The position numbers and the translations under genes are program-made. From NCBI GenBank assembly GCA_021014325.1, contig JAJGQC010000513.1, positions 1 through 64,000 of the forward strand: a stretch of 64,000 nucleotides of DNA, written 5' to 3'. The notes under the pieces were generated by a model. It was given only the letters and a program-made list of their open reading frames with translations. It searched no databases and was not told where the DNA came from. This DNA comes from Plazaster borealis (Eukaryota; Echinodermata; Asteroidea; Forcipulatida; Labidiasteridae). Of the stretch, positions 46,601 through 61,400 are shown in pieces (the stretch's first letter is position 1; every line of letters starts with the position of its first letter).

Positions 46601-49480
46601 CTGTTTCACACAAAATAAAAGTAATTTTGTTATTAATAAATGAATTTTTTTATTATTTTGAATTAAAAAGAATTAAAAATATTCTGACACGTCCAGGAAT
46701 TGAACCCGGGTCCACCACCTGCAGAATCTGCATCTCTACCACCCGGCTATCTGCTTCACACAAAATAAAAGTAATTTTGTTATTAATAAATGAATTTTTT
46801 ATTATTTTGAATTAAAAAGAATTAAAAATATTTTCACCCGTCCAGGAATTGAACCCGGGTCCACCACCTGCAGAATCTGCATCTCTACCACCCGGCTATC
46901 TGCTTCACACAAAATAAAAGTAATTTTGTTCATCATAAATGAAATATTTTATTATTTTGAATAAAAAAGAATTAAAAAATATTCTGACACGTCCAGGAAT
47001 TGAACCCGGGTCCACCATCTGCAAAATCTGCATCTCTACCACCCGGCTATCTGCTTCACACAAAATAAAAGTAATTTTGTTATTAATAAATGAACTTTTT
47101 ATTATTTTGAATTAAAAAGAATTAAAAAATATTCTGACACGTCCAGGAATTGAACCCGGGTCCACCACCTGCAGAATCTAAATCTCTACCACCCGGCTAT
47201 CTGCTTCACACGAAATAAAGGTAATTTTGTTAGTAATAAATGAAATATTTTATTATTTTTATTGAAAAATAAATAAAAAAGTTCCTCACCTGTCCAGGAA
47301 TTGAACCCGGGTCCACCACCTGCAGAATCTGCATCTCTACCACCCGGCTATCTGCTTCACACAAAATAAAAGTAATTTTGTTATTAATAAATGAACTTTT
47401 TATTATTTTGAATTAAAAAGAATTAAAAATATTCTGACACGTCCAGGAATTGAACCCGGGTCCACCACCTGCAGAATCTGCATCTCTACCACCCGGCTAT
47501 CTGCTTCACACAAAATAAAAGTAATTTTGTTATTAATAAATGAACTTTTTATTATTTTGAATTAAAAAGAATTAAAAAATATTCTGACACGTCCAGGAAT
47601 TGAACCCGGGTCCACCACCTGCAGAATCTAAATCTCTACCACCCGGCTATCTGCTTCACACAAAATAAAGGTAATTTTGTTAGTAATAAATGAAATATTT
47701 TATTATTTTTATTGAAAAATAAATAAAAAAAGATTCTCACCCGTCCAGGAATTGAACCCGGGTCCACCACCTGCAGAAACTGCATCTCTACCACCCGGCT
47801 ATCTGTTTCACACAAAATAAAAGTAATTTTGTTATTAATAAATGAATTTTTTTATTATTTTGAATTAAAAAGAATTAAAAAATATTCTGACACGTCCAGG
47901 AATTGAACCCGGGTCCACCACCTGCAGAATCTGCATCTCTACCACCCGGCTATCTGCTTCACACAAAATAAAAGTAATTTTGTTATTAATAAATGAATTT
48001 TTTTATTATTTTGAATTAAAAAGAATTAAAAAATATTCTTACACATCCAGGAATTGAACCCGGGTCCACCACCTGCAGAATCTAAATCTCTACCACCCGG
48101 CTATCTGCTTCACACAAAATAAAGGTAATTTTGTTAGTAATAAATGAAATATTTTATTATTTTTATTGAAAAATAAATAAAAAAAGATTCTCACCCGTCC
48201 AGGAATTGAACCCGGGTCCACCACCTGCAGAAACTGCATCTCTACCACCCGGCTATCTGTTTCACACAAAATAAAAGTAATTTTGTTATTAATAAATGAA
48301 TTTTTTTATTATTTTGAATTAAAAAGAATTAAAAAATATTCTGACACGTCCAGGAATTGAACCCGGGTCCACCACCTGCAGAATCTGCATCTCTACCACC
48401 CGGCTATCTGCTTCACACAAAATAAAAGTAATTTTGTTATTAATAAATGAAATATTTTATTATTTTGAATAAAAAAGAATTAAAAATATTCTGACACGTC
48501 CAGGAATTGAACCCGGGTCCACCACCTGCAGAATCTAAATCTCTACCACCTGGCTATCTGCTTCACACAAAATAAAGGTAATTTTGTTAGTAATAAATGA
48601 AATGTTTTATTATTTTTATTGAAAAATAAATAAAAAAGATTCTCACCTGTCCAGGAATTGAACCCAGGTCCACCAACTGCAGAAACTGCATCTCTACCAC
48701 CCGGCTATCTGTTTCACACAAAATAAAAGTAATTTTGTTATTAATAAATGAATTTTTTTATTATTTTGAATTAAAAAGAATTAAAAAATATTCTGACACG
48801 TCCAGGAATTGAACCCAGGTCCACCACCTGCAGAATCTGCATCTCTACCACCCGGCTATCTGCTTCACACAAAATAAAAGTAATTTTGTTATTAATAAAT
48901 GAACTTTTTATTATTTTGAATTAAAAAGAATTAAAAAATATTCTGACACGTCCAGGAATTGAACCCGGGTCCACCACCTGCAGAATCTAAATCTCTACCA
49001 CCCGGCTATCTGCTTCACACGAAATAAAGGTAATTTTGTTAGTAATAAATGAAATATTTTATTATTTTTATTGAAAAATAAATAAAAAAAGATTCTCACC
49101 CGTCCAGGAATTGAACCCGGGTCCACCACCTGCAGAAACTGCATCTCTACCACCCGGCTATCTGTTTCACACAAAATAAAAGTAATTTTGTTATTAATAA
49201 ATGAATTTTTTATTATTTTGAATTAAAAAGAATTTAAAAATATTCTGACACGTCCAGGAATTGAACCCGGGTCCACCACCTGCAGAATCTGCATCTCTAC
49301 CACCCGGCTATCTGCTTCACACAAAATAAAAGTAATTTTGTTATTAATAAATGAAATCTTTTATTATTTTGAATTAAAAAGAATTAAAAATATTTTCACC
49401 CGTCCAGGAATTGAACCTGGGTCCACCACCTGCAGAATCTAAATCTCTACCACCCGGCTATCTGCTTCACACAAAATAAA
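43605..49480 (-). repeat. Higher-order trimers of about 452 bp within the tRNA-like satellite
   Basis: Three monomer types recur in order: one with GAAACTGCATCTC and CTATCTGTTTCAC, one with GAATCTGCATCTC, and one with GAATCTAAATCTC followed by AAAGGTAATTTTGTTAGTAA and a TTTTTATTGAAAAATAAAT spacer. The third type appears at about 44205, 44657, 45109, 45562, 46014, 46467, 47217, 47667, 48121, 48574, 49027 and 49479, that is every 450-454 bp apart from one 750-bp step. The pattern continues less strictly to the right. Confidence 0.85.
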
Positions 49481-52400
49481 GGTAATTTTGTTAGTAATAA
49501 ATGAAATGTTTTATTATTTTTATTGAAAAATAAATAAAAAAGATTCTCACCTGTCCAGGAATTGAACCCGGGTCCACCAACTGCAGAAACTGCATCTCTA
49601 CCACCCGACTATCTGTTTCACACAAAATAAAAGTAATTTTGTTATTAATAAATGAATTTTTTTATTATTTTGAATTAAAAAGAATTAAAAAATATTCTGA
49701 CACGTCCAGGAATTGAACCCGGGTCCACCACCTGCAGAATCTGCATCTCTACCACCCGGCTATCTGCTTCACACAAAATAAAAGTAATTTTGTTATTAAT
49801 AAATGAATTTTTTTATTATTTTGAATTAAAAAGAATTAAAAATATTTTCACCCGTCCAGGAATTGAACCCGGGTCCACCACCTGCAGAATCTGCATCTCT
49901 ACCACCCGGCTATCTGCTTCACACAAAATAAAAGTAATTTTGTTCATCATAAATGAAATATTTTATTATTTTGAGTAAAAAAAAATTAAAAATATTCTGA
50001 CACGTCCAGGAATTGAACCCGGGTCCACCACCTGCAGAATCTGCATCTCTACCACCCGGCTATCTGCTTCACACAAAATAAAAGTAATTTTGTTATTAAT
50101 AAATGAAATATTTTATTATTTTGAATAAAAAAGAATTAAAAATATTCTGACACGTCCAGGAATTGAACCCGGGTCCACCACCTGCAGAATCTGCATCTCT
50201 ACCACCCGGCTATCTGCTTCACACAAAATAAAAGTAATTTTGTTATTAATAAATTTAATTTTTTATTATTTTGAATTAAAAAGAATTAAAAAATATTCTG
50301 ACACGTCCAGGAATTGAACCCGGGTCCACCACCTGCAGAATCTAAATCTCTACCACCCGGCTATCTGCTTCACACAAAATAAGGTAATTTTGTTAGTAAT
50401 AAATGAAATGTTTTATTATTTTTATTGACAAATAAATAAAAAAGTTCCTCACCTGTCCAGGAATTGAACCCGGGTCCACCACCTGCAGAATCTGCATCTC
50501 TACCACCCGGCTATCTGCTTCACACAAAATAAAAGTAATTTTGTTATTAATAAATGAATTTTTTTATTATTTTAAATTAAAAGAATTAAAAATATTCTGA
50601 CACGTCCAGGAATTGAACCCGGGTCCACCACCTGCAGAATCTGCATCTCTACCACCCGGCTATCTGCTTCACACAAAATAAAAGTAATTTTGTTATTAAT
50701 AAATGAAATTTTTATTATTTTGAATTAAAAAGAATTAAAAATATTCTCACCCGTCCAGGAATTGAACCGGGTCCACCACCTGCAGAATCTGCATCTCTAC
50801 CACCCGGCTATCTGCTCCACACAAAATAAAAGTAATTTTGTTATTAATAAATGAAATATTTTATTATTTTGAATTAAAAAGAATTAAAAATATTCTGACA
50901 CGTCCAGGAATTGAACCGGGTCCACCACCTGCAGAATCTTCATCTCTACCACCCGGCTATCTGCTTCACACAAAATAAAAGTAATTTTGTTATTAATAAA
51001 TGAAATTTTTTATTATTTTGAATTAAAAAGAATTAAAAAATATTCTGACACGTCCAGGAATTGAACCTGGGTCCACCACTTGCAGAATCTGCATCTCTAC
51101 CACCCGGCTATCTGCTTGACACAAAATAAACGTAATTTTGTTATTAATAAATGAATTTTTTTATTATTTTGAATTAAAAAGAATTAAAGAATATTCTGAC
51201 ACGTCCAGGAATTGAACCTGGGTCCACCACCTGCAGAATCTAAATCTCTACCACCCGGCTATCTGCTTCACACAAAATAAAGGTAATTTTGTTAGTAATA
51301 AATGAAATGTTTTATTATTTTTATTGAAAAATAAATAAAAAAGATTCTCACCTGTCCAGGAATTGAACCCGGGTCCACCACCTGCAGAAACTGCATCTCT
51401 ACCACCCGGCTATCTGTTTCACACAAAATAAAAGTAATTTTGTTATTAATAAATGAATTTTTTTTATTATTTTGAATTAAAAAGAATTAAAAAATATTCT
51501 GACACGTCCAGGAATTGAACCCGGGTCCACCACCTGCAGAATCTGCATCTCTACCACCCGGCTATCTGCTCCACACAAAATAAAAGTAATTTTGTTATTA
51601 ATAAATGAAATTTTTATTATTTTCAATTAAAAAGAATTAAAAATATTCTCACCCGTCCAGGAATTGAACCCGGGTCCACCACCTGCAGAATCTGCATCTC
51701 TACCACCCGGCTATCTGCTTCACACAAAATAAAAGTAATTTTGTTATTAATAAATGAAATATTTTATTATTTTGAATTAAAAAGAATTAAAAAATATTCT
51801 GACCCGTCCAGGAATTGAACCCGGGTCCACCACCTGCAGAATCTGCATCTCTACCACCCGGCTATCTGCTTCACACAAAATAAAAGTAATTTTGTTATTA
51901 ATAAATGAAATTTTTTATTATTTTGAATTAAAAAGAATTAAAAATATTCTGACACGTCCAGGAATTGAACCCGGGTCCACCACCTGCAGAATCTGCATCT
52001 CTACCACCCGGCTATCTGCTTCACACAAAATAAAAGTAATTTTGTTATTAATAAATGAACTTTTTTATTATTTTGAATTAAAAAGAATTTAAAAATATTC
52101 TGACACATCCAGGAATTGAACCCGGGTCCACCACCTGCAGAATCTAAATCTCTACCACCTGGCTATCTGCTTCACACGAAATAAAGGTAATTTTGTTAGT
52201 AATAAATGAAATGTTTTATTATTTTTATTGTAAAATAAATAAAAAAGATTCTCACCTGTCCAGGAATTGAACCCGGGTCCACCAACTGCAGAAACTGCAT
52301 CTCTACCACCCGGCTATCTGTTTCACACAAAATAAAAGTAATTTTGTTATTAATAAATGATTTTTTTTATTATTTTGAATTAAAAAGAATTACCAAAAAA

Positions 52401-55400
52401 TTTTCTGACACGTCCAGGAATTGAACCTGGGTCCACCACCTGCAGAATCTGCATCTCTACCACCCGGCTATCTGCTTCACACAAAATAAAAGTAATTTTG
52501 TTAATAAAAAATGAATATATTTATTATTTTGAATTAAAAAGAATTAAAAATATTTTCACCCGTCCAGGAATTGAACCCGGGTCCACCACCTGCAGAATCT
52601 GCATCTCTACCACCCGGCTATCTGCTTCACACAAAATAAAGGTAATTTTGTTATTAATAAATGAAATTTTTTATTATTTTTAATTAAAAATAAATAAAAA
52701 ATATTCTCACCCGTCCAGGAATTGAACCGGGTCCACAACCTGCAGAATCTGCATCTCTACCACCCGGCTATCTGCTTCACACAAAATAAAAGTAATTTTG
52801 TTATTAATAAAGGAATTTTTTTTTTTTTTGAATTAAAAAGAATTTAAAAATATTTTGACACATCCAGGAATTGAACCCGGGTCCACCACCTGCAGAATCT
52901 GCATCTCTACCACCCGGCTATCTGTTTCACACAAAATAAAAGTAATTTTGTTATTAATAAACGAAATCTTTTATTATTTTGAATTAAAAAGAATTAAAAA
53001 ATTTTCTGACACGTCCAGGAATTGAACCCGGGTCCACCACCTGCAGAATCTGCATCTCTACCATTCGGCTATCTGCTTCACACAAAATAAAAGTAATTTT
53101 GTTCATAATAAATGAAATCTTTTATTATTTTAAATAAAAAAGAATTAAAAATATTCTGACACGTCCAGGAATTGAACCCGGGTCCACCACCTGCAGAATC
53201 TGCATCTCTACCACCCGGCTATCTGTTTCACACAAAATAAAAGTAATTTTGTTATTAATAAATGAAATCTTTTATTATTTTGAATTAAAAAGAATTAAAA
53301 ATATTCTGACACGTCCAGGAATTGAACCCGGGTCCACCACCTGCAGAATCTAAATCTCTACCACCCGGCTATCTGCTTCACACAAAATAAAGGTAATTTT
53401 GTTAGTAATAAATGAAATGTTTTATTATTTTTATTGAAAAATAAATAAAAAAGATTCTCACCTGTCCAGGAATTGAACCCGGGTCCACCAACTGCAGAAA
53501 CTGCATCTCTACCACCCGGCTATCTGTTTCACACAAAATAAAAGTAATTTTGTTATTAATAAATGAATTTTTTATTATTTTGAATTAAAAAGAATTAAAA
53601 AATATTCTGACACGTCCAGGAATTGAACCCGGGTCCACCACCTGCAGAATCTGCATCTCTACCACCCGGCTATCTGCTTCACACAAAATAAAAGTAATTT
53701 TGTTATTAATAAATGAAATCTTTTATTATTTTGAATTAAAAAGAATTAAAAATATTCTCACCCGTCCAGGAATTGAACCCGGGTCCACCACCTGCAGAAT
53801 CTGCATCTCTACCACCCGGCTATCTGCTTCACACAAAATAAAAGTAATTTTGTTATTAATAAATGAAATATTTTATTATTTTGAATTAAAAAATTATTTA
53901 AAAAGTATTCTGACACGTCCAGGAATTGAACCCGGGTCCACCACCTGCAGAATCTGCATCTCTACCACCCGGCTATCTGCTTCACACAAAATAAAAGTAA
54001 TTTTGTTATTAATAAATGAAATTTTTATTATTTTGAATTAAAAAGAATTAAAAAATATTCTGACACGTCCAGGAATTGAACCCGGGTCCACCACCTGCAG
54101 AATCTGCATCTCTACCACCCGGCTATCTGCTTCACACAAAATAAAAGTAATTTTGTTATTAATAAATGAAATTTTTTATTATTTTGAATTAAAAAGAATT
54201 AAAAAATATTCTGACACATCCAGGAATTGAACCCGGGTCCACCACCTGCAGAATCTAAATCTCTACCACCCGGCTATCTGCTTCACACAAAATAAAGGTA
54301 ATTTTGTTAGTAATAAATGAAATGTTTTATTATTTTTATTGAAAAATAAATAAAAAAGATTCTCACCTGTCCAGGAATTGAACCCGGGTCCACCAACTGC
54401 AGAAACTGCATCTCTACCACCCGGCTATCTGTTTCACACAAAATAAAAGTAATTTTGTTATTAATAAATGAATTTTTTTATTATTTTGAATTAAAAAGAA
54501 TAAAAAATATTCTGACACGTCCAGGAATTGAACCCGGGTCCACCACCTGCAGAATCTGCATCTCTACCACCCGGCTATCTGCTTCACACAAAATAAAAGT
54601 AATTTTGTTATTAATAAATGAAATTTTTTATTATTTTGAATTAAAAAGAATTAAAAATATTTTCACCCGTCCAGGAATTGAACCCGGGTCCACCACCTGC
54701 AGAATCTGCATCTCTACCACCCGGCTATCTGCTTCACACAAAATAAAAGTAATTTTGTTATTAATAAATGAAATATTTTATTATTTTGAATAAAAAAGAA
54801 TTAAAAATATTCTGACACGTCCAGGAATTGAACCCGGGTCCACCACCTGCAGAATCTAAATCTCTACCACCTGGCTATCTGCTTCACACAAAATAAAGGT
54901 AATTTTGTTAGTAATAAATGAAATGTTTTATTATTTTTATTGAAAAATAAATAAAAAAGATTCTCACCTGTCCAGGAATTGAACCCGGGTCCACCAACTG
55001 CAGAAACTGCATCTCTACCACCCGGCTATCTGTTTCACACAAAATAAAAGTAATTTTGTTATTAATAAATGAATTTTTTTATTATTTTGAATTAAAAAGA
55101 ATTAAAAAATATTCTGACACGTCCAGGAATTGAACCCGGGTCCACCACCTGCAGAATCTGCATCTCTACCACCCGGCTATCTGCTTCACACAAAATAAAA
55201 GTAATTTTGTTATTAATAAATGAAATCTTTTATTATTTTGAATTAAAAAGAATTAAAAATATTTTCACCCGTCCAGGAATTGAACCCGGGTCCACCACCT
55301 GCAGAATCTGCATCTCTACCACCCGGCTATCTGCTTCACACAAAATAAAAGTAATTTTGTTATTAATAAATGAAATATTTTATTATTTTGAATTAAAAAG

Positions 55401-58400
55401 AATTAAAAATATTCTGACACGTCCAGGAATTGAACCCGGGTCCACCATCTGCAGAATCTGCATCTCTACTACCCGGCTATCTGCTTCACACAAAATAAAA
55501 GTAATTTTGTTATTAATAAATGAACTTTTTTTTAATTTGAATTAAAAAGAATTAAAAAATATTCTTACACATCCAGGAATTGAACCCGGGTCCACCACCT
55601 GCAGAATCTAAATCTCTACCACCCGGCTATCTGCTTCACACAAAATAAAGGTAATTTTGTTAGTAATAAATGAAATGTTTTATTATTTTTATTGAAAAAT
55701 AAATAAAAAAGATTCTCACCTGTCCAGGAATTGAACCCGGGTCCACCAACTGCAGAAACTGCATCTCTACCACCCGACTATCTGTTTCACACAAAATAAA
55801 AGTAATTTTGTTATTAATAAATGAATTTTTTTATTATTTTGAATTAAAAAGAATTAAAAATATTCTGACACGTCCAGGAATTGAACCCGGGTCCACCACC
55901 TGCAGAATCTGCATCTCTACCACCCGGCTATCTGCTTCACACAAAATAAAAGTAATTTTGTTATTAATAAATGAAAAGTTTTATTATTTTAAAAAAAAGA
56001 GATTTAAAAATATTCTCACCCGTCCAGGAATTGAACCCGGGTCCACCACCTGCAGAATCTGCATCTCTACCACCCGGCTATCTGCTTCACACAAAATAAA
56101 AGTAATTTTGTTATTAATAAATGAAATCTTTTATTATTTTGAATTAAAAAGAATTAAAAATATTCTGACACGTCCAGGAATTGAACCCGGGTCCACCACC
56201 TCCAGAATCTAAATCTCTACCACCTGGCTATCTGCTTCACACAAAATAAAGGTAATTTTGTTAGTAATAAATGAAATGTTTTATTATTTTTATTGACAAA
56301 TAAATAAAAAAGATTCTCACCTGTCCAGGAATTGAATTGGGTCCACCAACTGCAGAAACTGCATCTCTACCACCCAGCTATCTGTTTCACACAAAATAAA
56401 AGTAATTTTGTTATTAATAAATGAATTTTTTTATTATTTTGAATTAAAAAGAATTAAAAAATATTCTGACACGTCCAGGAATTGAACCCGGGTCCACCAC
56501 CTGCAGAATCTGCATCTCTACCACCCGGCTATCTGCTTCACACAAAATAAAAGTAATTTTGTTATTAATAAATGAAATCTTTTATTATTTTGAATTAAAA
56601 AGAATTAAAAATATTTTCACCCGTCCAGGAATTGAACCTGGGTCCACCACCTGCAGAATCTGCATCTCTACCACCCGGCTATCTGCTTCACACAAAATAA
56701 AAGTAATTTTGTTATTAATAAATGAATTTTTTTATTATTTTGAATTAAAAAGAATTAAAAATATTCTGACACGTCCAGGAATTGAACCCGGGTCCACCAC
56801 CTGCAGAATCTGCATCTCTACCACCCGGCTATCTGCTTCACACAAAATAAAAGTAATTTTGTTATTAATAAATGAATTTTTTTATTATTTTGAATAAAAA
56901 AGAATTAAAAATATTCTGACACGTCCAGGAATTGAACCCGGGTCCACCACCTGCAGAATCTAAATCTCTACCACCCGGCTATCTGCTTCACACAAAATAA
57001 ACTTATTTTTGTTATTAATAAATTATATATTTTATTATTTTGAATTAAAAATAATTAAAAATATTCTCACCCGTCCAGGAATTGAACCCGGGTCCACCAC
57101 CTGCAGAATCTGCATCTCTACCACCCGGCTATCTGCTTCACACAAAATAAAAGTAATTTTGTTATTAATAAATGAATTTTTTTATTATTTTGAATTAAAA
57201 AGAATTAAAAATATTTTGACCCGTCCAGGAATTGAACCCTGGTCCACCACCTGCACACTCTGCACCTCTACCACCCGGCTATCTGCTTCACACCAACTAA
57301 AAGTAATTTTGTTTTTAATAAATTCACTTTTTATTATTTTTGATAAAAAAGTATTAAAAATATTCTGACACGTCCAGGAATTGAACCCGGGTCCACCACC
57401 TGCAGAATCTGCATCTCTACCACCCGGCTATCTGCTTCACACAAAATAAAAGTAATTTTGTTATTAATAAATGAAATTTTTTATTATTTTGAATTAAAAA
57501 GAATTAAAAATATTCTGACACGTCCAGGAATTGAACCCGGGTCCACCACCTGCAGAATCTGCATCTCTACCACCCGGCTATCTGCTTCACACAAAATAAA
57601 AGTAATTTTGTTATTAATAAATGAAATTTTTTATTATTTTGAATAAAAAAGAATTAAAAATATTCTGACACGTCCAGGAATTGAACCCGGGTCCACCACC
57701 TGCAGAATCTGCATCTCTACCACCCAGCTATCTGCTTCACACAAAATAAAAGTAATTTTGTTATTAATAAATGAAATATTTTATTATTTTAAATATTAAA
57801 GAATTAAAAAATATTCTGACACGTCCAGGAATTGAACCCGGGTCCACCACCTGCAGAATCTGCATCTCTACCACCCGGCTATCTGCTTCACACAAAATAA
57901 AAGTAATTTTGTTATTAATAAATGAAATCTTTTATTATTTTGAATTAAAAAGAATTAAAAATATTTTCACCCGTCCAGGAATTGAACCCGGGTCCACCAC
58001 CTGCAGAATCTGCATCTCTACCACCCGGCTATCTGCTTCACACAAAATAAAAGTAATTTTGTTATTAATAAATGAAATATTTTATTATTTTGAATTAAAA
58101 AGAATTTAAAAATATTCTGACACGTCCAGGAATTGAACCCGGGTCCACCACCTGCAGAATCTGCATCTCTACCACCCGGCTATCTGCTTCACACAAAATA
58201 AAAGTAATTTTGTTATTAATAAATGAACTTTTTATTATTTTGAATTAAAAAGAATTAAAAAATATTCTGACACATCCAGGAATTGAACCCGGGTCCACCA
58301 CCTGCAGAATCTAAATCTCTACCACCCGGCTATCTGCTTCACACAAAATAAAGGTAATTTTGTTAGTAATAAATGAAATGTTTTATTATTTTTATTGAAA

Positions 58401-61400
58401 AATAAATAAAAAAGATTCTCACCTGTCCAGGAATTGAACCCGGGTCCACCAACTGCAGAAACTGCATCTCTACCACCCGGCTATCTGTTTCACACAAAAT
58501 AAAAGTAATTTTGTTATTAATAAATGAATTTTTTTATTATTTTGAATTAAAAAGAATTTAAAAAATTTTCACCTGTCCAAGAATTGAACCCGGGTCCACC
58601 ACCTGCAGAATCTGCATCTCTACCACCTGGCTATCTGCTTCACACAAAATAAAAGTAATTTTGTTATTAATAAATGAATTTTTTTATTATTTTGAATTAA
58701 AAAGAATTAAAAATATTCTGACACGTCCAGGAATTGAACCCGGGTCCACCACCTGCAGAATCTGCATCTCTACCACCCGGCTATCTGCTTCACACAAAAT
58801 AAAAGTAATTTTGTTATTAATAAATGAAATTTATAATTATGAAGTAAATAAAAATAATTAAAAATATTTTGACACGTCCAGGAATTGAACCCGGGTCCAC
58901 CACCTGCAGAATCTGCATCTCTACCACCCGGCTATCTGCTTCACACAAAATAAAAGTAATTTTGTTATTAATAAATTAAATGTTTTATTATTTTGAATTA
59001 AAAAGAATAAAAATATTCTCACACGTCCAGGAATTGAACCGGGTCCACCACCTGCAGAATGTGCATCTCTACCACCCGGCTATCTGCTTCACACAAAATA
59101 AAAGTAATTTTGTTATTAATAAATGAAATCTTTTATTATTTTGAATTAAAAAGAATTAAAAATATTTTCACCCGTCCAGGAATTGAACCCGGGTCCACCA
59201 CCTGCAGAATCTGCATCTCTACCACCCGGCTATCTGTTTCACACAAAATAAAAGTAATTTTGTTATTAATAAATGAAATCTTTTATTATTTTGAATTAAA
59301 AAGAATTAAAAATATTCTGACACGTCCAGGAATTGAACCCGGGTCCACCACCTGCAGAATCTGCATCTCTACCACCCGGCTATCTGCTTCACACAAAATA
59401 AAAGTAATTTTGTTATTAATAAATGAAATCTTTTATTATTTTGAATTAAAAAGAATTAAAAATATTTTCACCCGTCCAGGAATTGAACCTGGGTCCACCA
59501 CCTGCAGAATCTAAATCTCTACCACCCGGCTATCTGCTTCACACAAAATAAGGTAATTTTGTTAGTAATAAATGAAATGTTTTATTATTTTTATTGACAA
59601 ATAAATAAAAAAGATTCTCACCTGTCCAGGAATTGAACCCGGGTCCACCAACTGCAGAAACTGCATCTCTACCACCCAGCTATCTGTTTCACACAAAATA
59701 AAAGTAATTTTGTTATTAATAAATGAATTTTTTTATTATTTTGAATTAAAAAGAATTAAAAAATATTCTGACACGTCCAGGAATTGAACCCGGGTCCACC
59801 ACCTGCAGAATCTGCATCTCTACCACCCGGCTATCTGCTTCACACGAAATGAAGGTAATTTTGTTAGGAATAAATGAAATATTTTATTATTTTTATTGAA
59901 AAATAAATAAAAAAGATTCTTACACATCCAGGAATTGAACCCGGGTCCACCACCTGCAGAATCTAAATCTCTACCTCCCGGCTATCTGCTTCACACGAAA
60001 TAAAGGTAATTTTGTTAGGAATAAATGAATTTTTTTATTATTTTGAATTAAAAAGAATTAAAAAATATTCTGACACGTCCAGGAATTGAACCCGGGTCCA
60101 CCACCTGCAGAATCTGCATCTCTACCACACGGCTATCTGCTTCGCACAAAATAAAAGTAATTTTGTTATTAATAAATGAAATGTTTTATTATTTTTATTT
60201 AAAAAATAAATAAAAAAGATTCTCACCCGTCCAGGAATTGAACCCGGGTCCACCACCTGCAGAATCTAAATCTCTACCACCCAGCTATCTGCTTCACACG
60301 AAATAAAGGTAATTTTGTTAGTAATAAATGAAATCTTTTATTAGTTTTATTGAAAAATAAATAAAAAAAGATTCTCACCCGTCCAGGAATTGAACCCGGG
60401 TCCACCACCTGCAGAAACTGCATCTCTACCACCTGGCTATCTGTTTCACACAAAATAAAAGTAATTTTGTTATTAATAAATTAATTTTTTTATTATTTTG
60501 AATTAAAAAGAATTAAAAAATATTCTGACACGTCCAGGAATTGAACCCGGGTCCACCACCTGCAGAATCTGCATCTCTACCACCCGGCTATCTGCTTCAC
60601 ACAAAATAAAAGTAATTTTGTTATTAATAAATGAAATCTTTTATTATTTTGAATTAAAAATAAATAAAAAAAGATTCTCACCCGTCCAGGAATTGAACCC
60701 GGGTCCACCACCTGCAGAATCTGCATCTCTACCACCCGGCTATCTGCTTCACACAAAATAAAAGTAATTTTGTTATTAATAAATGAAATCTTTTATTATT
60801 TTGAATTAAAAAGAATTAAAAAATATTCTGACACGTCCAGGAATTGAACCCGGGTCCACCACCTGCAGAATCTGCATCTCTACCACCCGGCTATCTGCTT
60901 CACACAAAATAAAAGTAATTTTGTTATTAATAAATGAAATCTTTTATTATTTTGAATTAAAAAGAATTAAAAATATTTTCACCCGTCCAGGAATTGAACC
61001 CGGGTCCACCACCTCCAGAATCTAAATCTCTACCACCTGGCTATCTGCTTCACACAAAATAAAGGTAATTTTGTTAGTAATAAATGAAATGTTTTATTTT
61101 TTTTATTGTATTTTTAATTAATAAGATTCTCACCTGTCCAGGAATTGAACCCGGGTCCACCAACTGCAGAAACTGCATCTCTACCACCCGGCTATCTGTT
61201 TCACACAAAATAAAAGTAATTTTGTTATTAATAAATGAATTTTTTTATTATTTTGAATTAAAAAGAATTAAAAAATATTCTGACACGTCCAGGAATTGAA
61301 CCCGGGTCCACCACCTGCAGAATCTGCATCTCTACCACCCGGCTATCTGCTTCACACAAAATAAAAGTAATTTTGTTATTAATAAATGAAATTTTTTATT

